From the NCBI GenBank assembly GCA_037501455.1, contig CM074862.1, positions 64,201,501 to 64,265,500 of the forward strand: 64,000 nt of DNA, written 5' to 3'. Position 1 is the stretch's first letter; every line of letters begins with the position of its first letter. Origin of the DNA: Lantana camara. Lineage: Eukaryota > Streptophyta > Magnoliopsida > Lamiales > Verbenaceae. The notes beneath the pieces were generated by a model. The model had not been told where the DNA came from. It did no database searches and saw only the letters and a program-made list of their open reading frames with translations. Positions 58,830-64,000 of this stretch are shown one piece after another. A program made the translations under genes and the position numbers.

Positions 58830-59572
58830 AAAAGAATCTGTCCTCAGATTCTCCTCATGTTTCATAATAACTTAAAGTAATGTTTGTATCCGCTATCCAT
58901 GATAAGCTGGTTTCCAAAAGAGAACTTACTTTTAAACACATAAGGCAATTGTTCAAGTAAGAAATTTGAATACGCACATAAGTGATGCAATGAATGCATG
59001 GCGCCAGGATCAGTAACTGGCGTGTTTAGAATGCATACCTTTAACAACTTTGGGGATGACAATTTTAAGCTGCAACCACCCTTATAGGGATAATATAATG
59101 CATGGTAGTTGAGAATGATGTGCAGATGATCGCAAAATTAAAATTTCCAAGTAATAGCAATTAACAGACACAACATCCTTAGCGAAGATAAAGCAATATA
59201 AAGGCACAGGAAATTAATAAGTTAGTTTTCGGTCCTACTGGTATCTTGAAGCAATTCTAATAACTTAGGATTTGAACGAATAAGTGAAGTGTTTCCATGA
59301 CTTAGGAATACTAGTATGATGAAGGAGATGTAGATCTTGTAACCGAATCTACCAAGAATTTGATAATTGAAGGATTTGATAGAACTCGGGATTTTGGTGT
59401 AGATTAAGACTGTATACTTGACTTGATCGAGTAAGGGTTTAGTACTACAATTGTAACAAATCACATGCTGGTCGGCCGCCCCAACAGTGATTGATCACAA
59501 TTTAAGCACTAAAGACACGAGAGTACATATGAGACTCTATGAATGATGAACCCCAGATTTCCGCAACCTGGG

Positions 59573-59584
59573 GCTCTGATACCA
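59573..59584 (-). promoter_or_regulatory. Primer-binding site of G3 (initiator tRNA-Met)
   Basis: TGGTATCAGAGC on the minus strand, seven bases from the 5' LTR end. Exact tRNA-iMet type, as in G2. Confidence 0.93.
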
Positions 59585-59591
59585 CTTTAAT

Positions 59592-62500
59592 TGTAGCGCC
59601 TCCCCAACACTACAACCCCGCACCGCAATACTCCCTGAGTGGAGGTTAGACCCAACACCCAGGAAATACTACGGCGAACGGTCAGGATAATATGAATGGA
59701 GTATGTGACACAGTGCAGCGGAAGATAAAGAGATTCAACTTTACCAATGAACGGGGAGGATAACGTACAATGAGCAAGGATTATCATTATTGATCAAAGT
59801 AGTTTGCAGAAGAGTACAACAGGTTGACATGCAAGGACAAAGTATGAGATAGTTTGTTTCTACAGAGAGTAGGTTCAAGACAGTGTACTCGTAGGATCGA
59901 ATCCAACCTATGGTTGTAGTGCTTCAAGATACCTCTAGTTGTCATTCATTGATTCCTGAAATCATGCATTTTAAAAATAGGCGAGAGGGTTAGTCAAAGT
60001 GACTAAGTGAAGGGGGGTATAATAACTTATATGTATATGTGTATATATATATATGTATATGATCAAGAAGATCTTGATCTGAAATAATAGCAATAGGATA
60101 TAGCAAATAGGAAACGGTTCATAATAATTGTAAAACAGGGATAGGGGTAGTTTGGAATATTTGTAGAAATATGAACCGTTTGTAACAAGAACATTAATGC
60201 CCGCAAGCTAGGCCTTTCCACCCATAACTCCTTGAATAGTTGGTAAAATAGTATCGGGCTGATCAGGCTCCGATACTTCAATAAAACCAAGAATATTAAC
60301 TCCACTACTCCTTGATGTCAATAGGGAATCAAACCCTAGAGACCACGAACTAGATTCGGGAGGCAGCTATCTCTCCCTCATCCCTTGGCGTGGAGTAACT
60401 AACCTCCAGTTAAACCACTACCAAGAGGTGGTGGCAGTCCGCAGCACCAACAATACCCTCGGCCCGATACCTTCCGGGTAATTGCTCGCTACGGCTACAG
60501 CCGGGGCCCATAACAGGAATCAATAACAATATTTTGCTTGCATAAACCGGAATCAATGTTTTGATAAAATGGACTTGAAATATATATAATGTTCTAGTTA
60601 AACGTTGATTCCGACATGAAAGTATTTTTCCCTTAAGAGGAACATTGTAGTACAATAATATGTATATAGGGTAGTAAATCAAAATGATAGGTAGGCTTGA
60701 AAATAGTTTTTATATAGATACATATGTATAGCATGATTCCAGTTGAAAACATTTTAACCTTCACCTATACCGGTAGTCAGACATTGTAACGTGGATTCCA
60801 GTGCGCCTGAAAGTATTAACTACTATAGACTTAGAACTAGGTTCCTTATATTAATCAAATAAGCACATAAAACACATAATGTTCATGCATAAAAGGATTA
60901 CATCAAGTAAACACATAAACTATATCATGTTAGAGAATTTCTGATAGACTCTAATTTCAACCGTTTAAGGGAAATTAAGTAATTAATCAGGTTTCATGAA
61001 TTCTTTAACCACTTAAATATTTATTAATCACATTATAATCTTAATTATAACATTAGAAATGGAACTTAGAATTTAATTTGACAATGTAGGTTATATTTTG
61101 AAAATAATCCATAATTTACCGATTTTTGGAAAATTCGGATAAAATCTTTATTTAAAATTTCCAAAACTAATTTTATAATTATTTTTATATTAATTTCGAA
61201 CTATTCAGAATATGGGTTGACCAAAAAGTCAAAATTACTATTTAAAACATTTACTATTCAATTTCTTATGAATTAAACACTTTATAACACAAAATCGAAC
61301 ACACATACTCACACACTATCACATGTGCACTTAAAATTGTTCAAGAACAACATGAACATGTTCTTAGCCTATTTGAATATTCAAAGAAGGTATGTAACAC
61401 ACTTGATCATATTCATATTTATAACATAGAATTTGAAGCATAATATAGCAAAATATATTAATTCTCTATGAAAAATAATTCTAAATAAATTATTCTTGAT
61501 ATGAATTTAATCAAACAAGGTCATAATTATTTAAACACATATTCATATCATATCATATCATAACTCATGCATTTAATTAAATAAAATGCATATATGTTAT
61601 CACATTTTTCCTAAACTAGTATAAATAGCATATATTTCATAAAATAAATTCCTAAAGCATAATTTAATTAATCCTAGGCATGCTACTATTATTTTTATAC
61701 TAAGAACATTATATAAAGCATGAAATAATAAAAGAAAAACATACCTTAGAGAGAGAGAGTGGGGATGGCGTGAGGAAGGGAGAGAAAAGAGTGATTTTTG
61801 TGTGTTGATTTGTCAGGTATAAATGAGGCTTAAGGGGGTATTTATAGGTAGTCATGAGGGGTTTTAGAGAAATTTCTAAGAGTTTAAGGGAGATGTGGAT
61901 GTCTCCTAATTCATACAAATGCTTGGTGATTATTTAGGAGATGTGGTTAAATTACATGTTAAACAAATGCTAGGTAATTAACTATGTAATGTGGAAAAAT
62001 TATATTCATGTAATTAATCCTTCTAGAAGATCATGTGGTCATGGATGATGTCATCTTGAATAAAAATAAATGTAAAATAATATAAAATTTATTCAAGAGT
62101 CGAGAGGTAAAAGATTGAAGTAGTGAATTAATAAAAGAATGGGTGCAAAACGAGCTTCGTGTTGGTTATAAATGTGAGATATTTAGAGTTTTTGTTTATA
62201 AATTATAAATATTAAAGATGATGAAAATCATAAGAAAATTATATAAACGAAGCTATGATAAAGTTTAGAGTTTGGAAAAATCATTATAATGTAGAGGAAA
62301 ATTCAAGGATCGTTTCAAGTATAATTTCGACTATTGAATAAAAGCTAATTTGTTCAAAATAAAATGATGATTTTTAGAAAGAAAAATATTTATAAAATAT
62401 GCTATGGTGAAATCGAGTTATTGGTAAATGCATGAAAATTCATAAAATAATTTAAGGATCGTTTTAGTTATAATTTTGGATATCAAAAGGTAGATGAGTA

Positions 62501-62731
62501 GGGATTTATTGATGATCGAATCATAAGCTAGGGTTTTTGCCGGTTTTTGATACTACGGGAGTTAGGATGGGAATTATGGTTTACGGAGGGTATCACGATC
62601 CTCGAAATAATGTGAGGATTCTTTTGGTTAAAATATTGGGTAGTGAAAGTGTTTCGGGAAATGTAGGAATATTTTTGAGCTATAGGGGTATTTTCGTAAT
62701 TTTCAACTTGCCCGTGTTTCGGGCTGTTACA
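59592..62731 (-). mobile_element. 5' LTR of G3 (3140 bp)
   Basis: Near-identical to 55674-58815. It provides the promoter on the minus strand, with a TATA box CTATAAATA at 61839-61847. Confidence 0.95.
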
Positions 62732-63422
62732 CTAAGGATTTTGGTCCCTCTCTCCTATTACTTGATCATCAAGTAATTTTGACTTTGACTTTGATTTCTA
62801 ATTCAAATCACCTTTTAAGAGAGCTAAAAATATCCAAACCCCTATTGGATAATTTTATACTTTATTTATTAATAACTTATTTATCTAATTAATTAATTCA
62901 TAATTAATTAACTAGATTAATTTTCCCCAAAATAAGACTTTATTTTTAATTCAAAATTAAACCAAAGTCTATTAAATAATTAACACATTTAATTATTTAA
63001 TATATATATACACGTGACACGAGTCTGTCACGTGACCCACACCTGTGGTTTCACACGTGTGGAACCCTCTTGGCTCGATTAACTTGTTTAATCATTTGAA
63101 AGCCTCAACTCATGTAACTAAGTTGTTGTGTGTTTCCCTCTAGGTTCTCAATTCAATTAGCAGTGACCCTAGTTAATTAATTCACTAATTAATTAATCAG
63201 TCCACCGATTAAACGACCATAGTCTAGCAACAGGTGTTTAACCACTAGCTGAATTGGAATGTATAGATTCGACAGAACCTTTAAGTCATTGATTTATGTG
63301 AGATACAATCCTCCTACTTACTATCTCTCAACCAAGATCTAGGGTAATGGAATAATCAGAACCCTAATAATCCGGTCTTAAAGCAAAGTGTATTTCATAT
63401 CCATTTGATCTCAATCCAAGAA

Positions 63423-64000
63423 TGTAACGCCCCAGTTTTTCAGTTTTAAATAATGTGGTGTATTTGTTTATAAATTGCGCGATTCAATTATTTAATTATA
63501 TGATTACTTGTTCATAAGTGTTTTTATTTGATTTAAACTATAAACTATTAATATTTAATTTAATTCATTTTATTTCTACTTTGATATTTAGTGTTAAATT
63601 CTCAATTAAGGTTTTGTGTTACCTTAACTATTTCGGTAATTTCGTTAATTAATTTCAACATGTTATTAGTTGGTTTTAATTTAATTAATATGGAATTTAA
63701 GTTTTAGTAAATTATTTATAACAATATGAATTCGTTCATGCGCATGAGTGTTCTATTTGTGCTTCGTTCATATACGTAATGATATCGGATTGGTATGGAA
63801 ATTTAGTATGTCGTAAATATGTGTGTTATGAACATGCCTATATGCTCGGTTTATGTTTTCGGATTCATTTGACGTGTTTACGAATTTAATTTTGATTGTG
63901 GAACCAAATCGGGGGCTAACGAGCAATTAGCGCACCCTTGGTTCCGTACGTGATATCTTGAGCTCGGGAATTCGGATTCGAATTCCGTCAACTCCGTTGC
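63423..64000 (+). mobile_element. Start of another gypsy-type LTR, running off the window
   Basis: It starts TGTAACGCCCCAG inside the family B LTR (the uninterrupted sequence is at 7945-7955). The segment 63910-63986 resembles 17400-17473 in the G2 LTR, with 30 identical bases at 63957-63986. Whether this is a full element or a solo LTR cannot be seen. Confidence 0.8.

Larger units (their letters stand above)
58816..59591 (-). mobile_element. Internal region of G3 (776 bp), non-coding
   Basis: Carries only the PBS and polypurine tract needed for reverse transcription. The two small frames on the minus strand (66 and 80 codons) show no recognised domain. Confidence 0.85.
55674..62731 (-). mobile_element. 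Non-autonomous long-LTR retrotransposon G3 (LARD-like), young
   Basis: Two ~3.14-kb direct repeats (55674-58815 and 59592-62731) flank only 776 bp. CTAAG flanks the whole at 55669-55673 and 62732-62736. The PBS and polypurine tract place it on the minus strand, with the 5' LTR at 59592-62731. No gag or pol is encoded. By eye the LTRs differ at about five bases and one 2-bp GA-repeat indel, so insertion was recent. Confidence 0.95.
55241..63422 (-). mobile_element. Family B copia LTR, interrupted twice
   Basis: 55241-55673 and 62732-63422 align to 6736-7920 of the solo family B LTR (starting TGTTGGAAAC). The gap is a 7.1-kb element with a CTAAG target duplication. At 63423 another LTR interrupts it, and the rest (~0.8 kb) lies beyond the window. 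It inserted into the Tat-2 integrase. A CACGTG cluster is retained at 63012-63056. Confidence 0.92.

Noticed and set aside
59573..59584. tRNA-like motif TGGTATCAGAGC (also at 1014 and 14418)
   Set aside because: Only the 3' tRNA complement is present, next to LTR ends, so these are primer-binding sites, not tRNA genes.

Overview
This is plant nuclear DNA from a repeat-rich, apparently intergenic region. The evidence is Ty1/copia and Ty3/gypsy LTR retrotransposons of plant lineages (SIRE/Angela-like copia; Tat-lineage gypsy with two RNase H domains and an antisense gene), an L1-type LINE with plant-type zf-RVT and RNase H domains, and a pseudogene of the cytosolic ribosomal protein eS24. No intact host gene, tRNA, rRNA or CRISPR array was found. 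Nearly every base can be assigned to a mobile element, and most elements are nested in others. Species cannot be determined from the sequence. Family names G1, G2, G3, A, B, Tat-1 and Tat-2 are mine.

Left part (1-33269): a nest about six levels deep. A LINE is interrupted by a copia element (family B; its RNase H end and 3' LTR are at 30708-33269). That element is interrupted by a second copia LTR (family A, minus strand, ending at 30707). That LTR was hit by a non-autonomous gypsy-type element (G1; LTRs 1-1006 and 4294-8951). The G1/family A junction then became a head-to-tail array of six ~2.25-kb units (5836-30605). Each unit is 1.1 kb of gypsy LTR fused to 1.15 kb of copia LTR, joined at an 8-bp microhomology. 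Unit 1 carries a 2.0-kb solo copia LTR (TSD ATAAT). Unit 2 carries a 9.2-kb insertion (TSD TTGTC): a minus-strand gypsy-type LTR holding a gag-only element (G2). The left edge of G2 is a complex scar made of locally templated inverted copies.

Middle (33270-36609): the 3' half of the LINE with a poly(A) tail, then an antisense eS24 pseudogene split by a 432-bp solo LTR.

Tat region (36610-55240): two Tat-lineage gypsy elements lie tail to tail. Tat-1 (plus) has gag, protease, RT, RNase H, a second RNase H, integrase, an antisense gene and both LTRs. A 2.65-kb solo LTR of the G1 family sits between its second RNase H and integrase. Tat-2 (minus) keeps its 3' LTR, antisense gene and integrase. 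The antisense gene has its own TATA box and two introns whose splice sites recur in both copies.

Right end (55241-64000): a family B copia LTR interrupts the Tat-2 integrase. It was itself invaded by a very young non-autonomous element (two ~3.14-kb LTRs around 776 bp, TSD CTAAG) and by a further gypsy-type LTR that runs off the window.

No coding unit here looks intact. The autonomous elements carry stops, frameshifts and changed catalytic residues, and G1, G2 and G3 lack pol, so they would depend on another element's enzymes.
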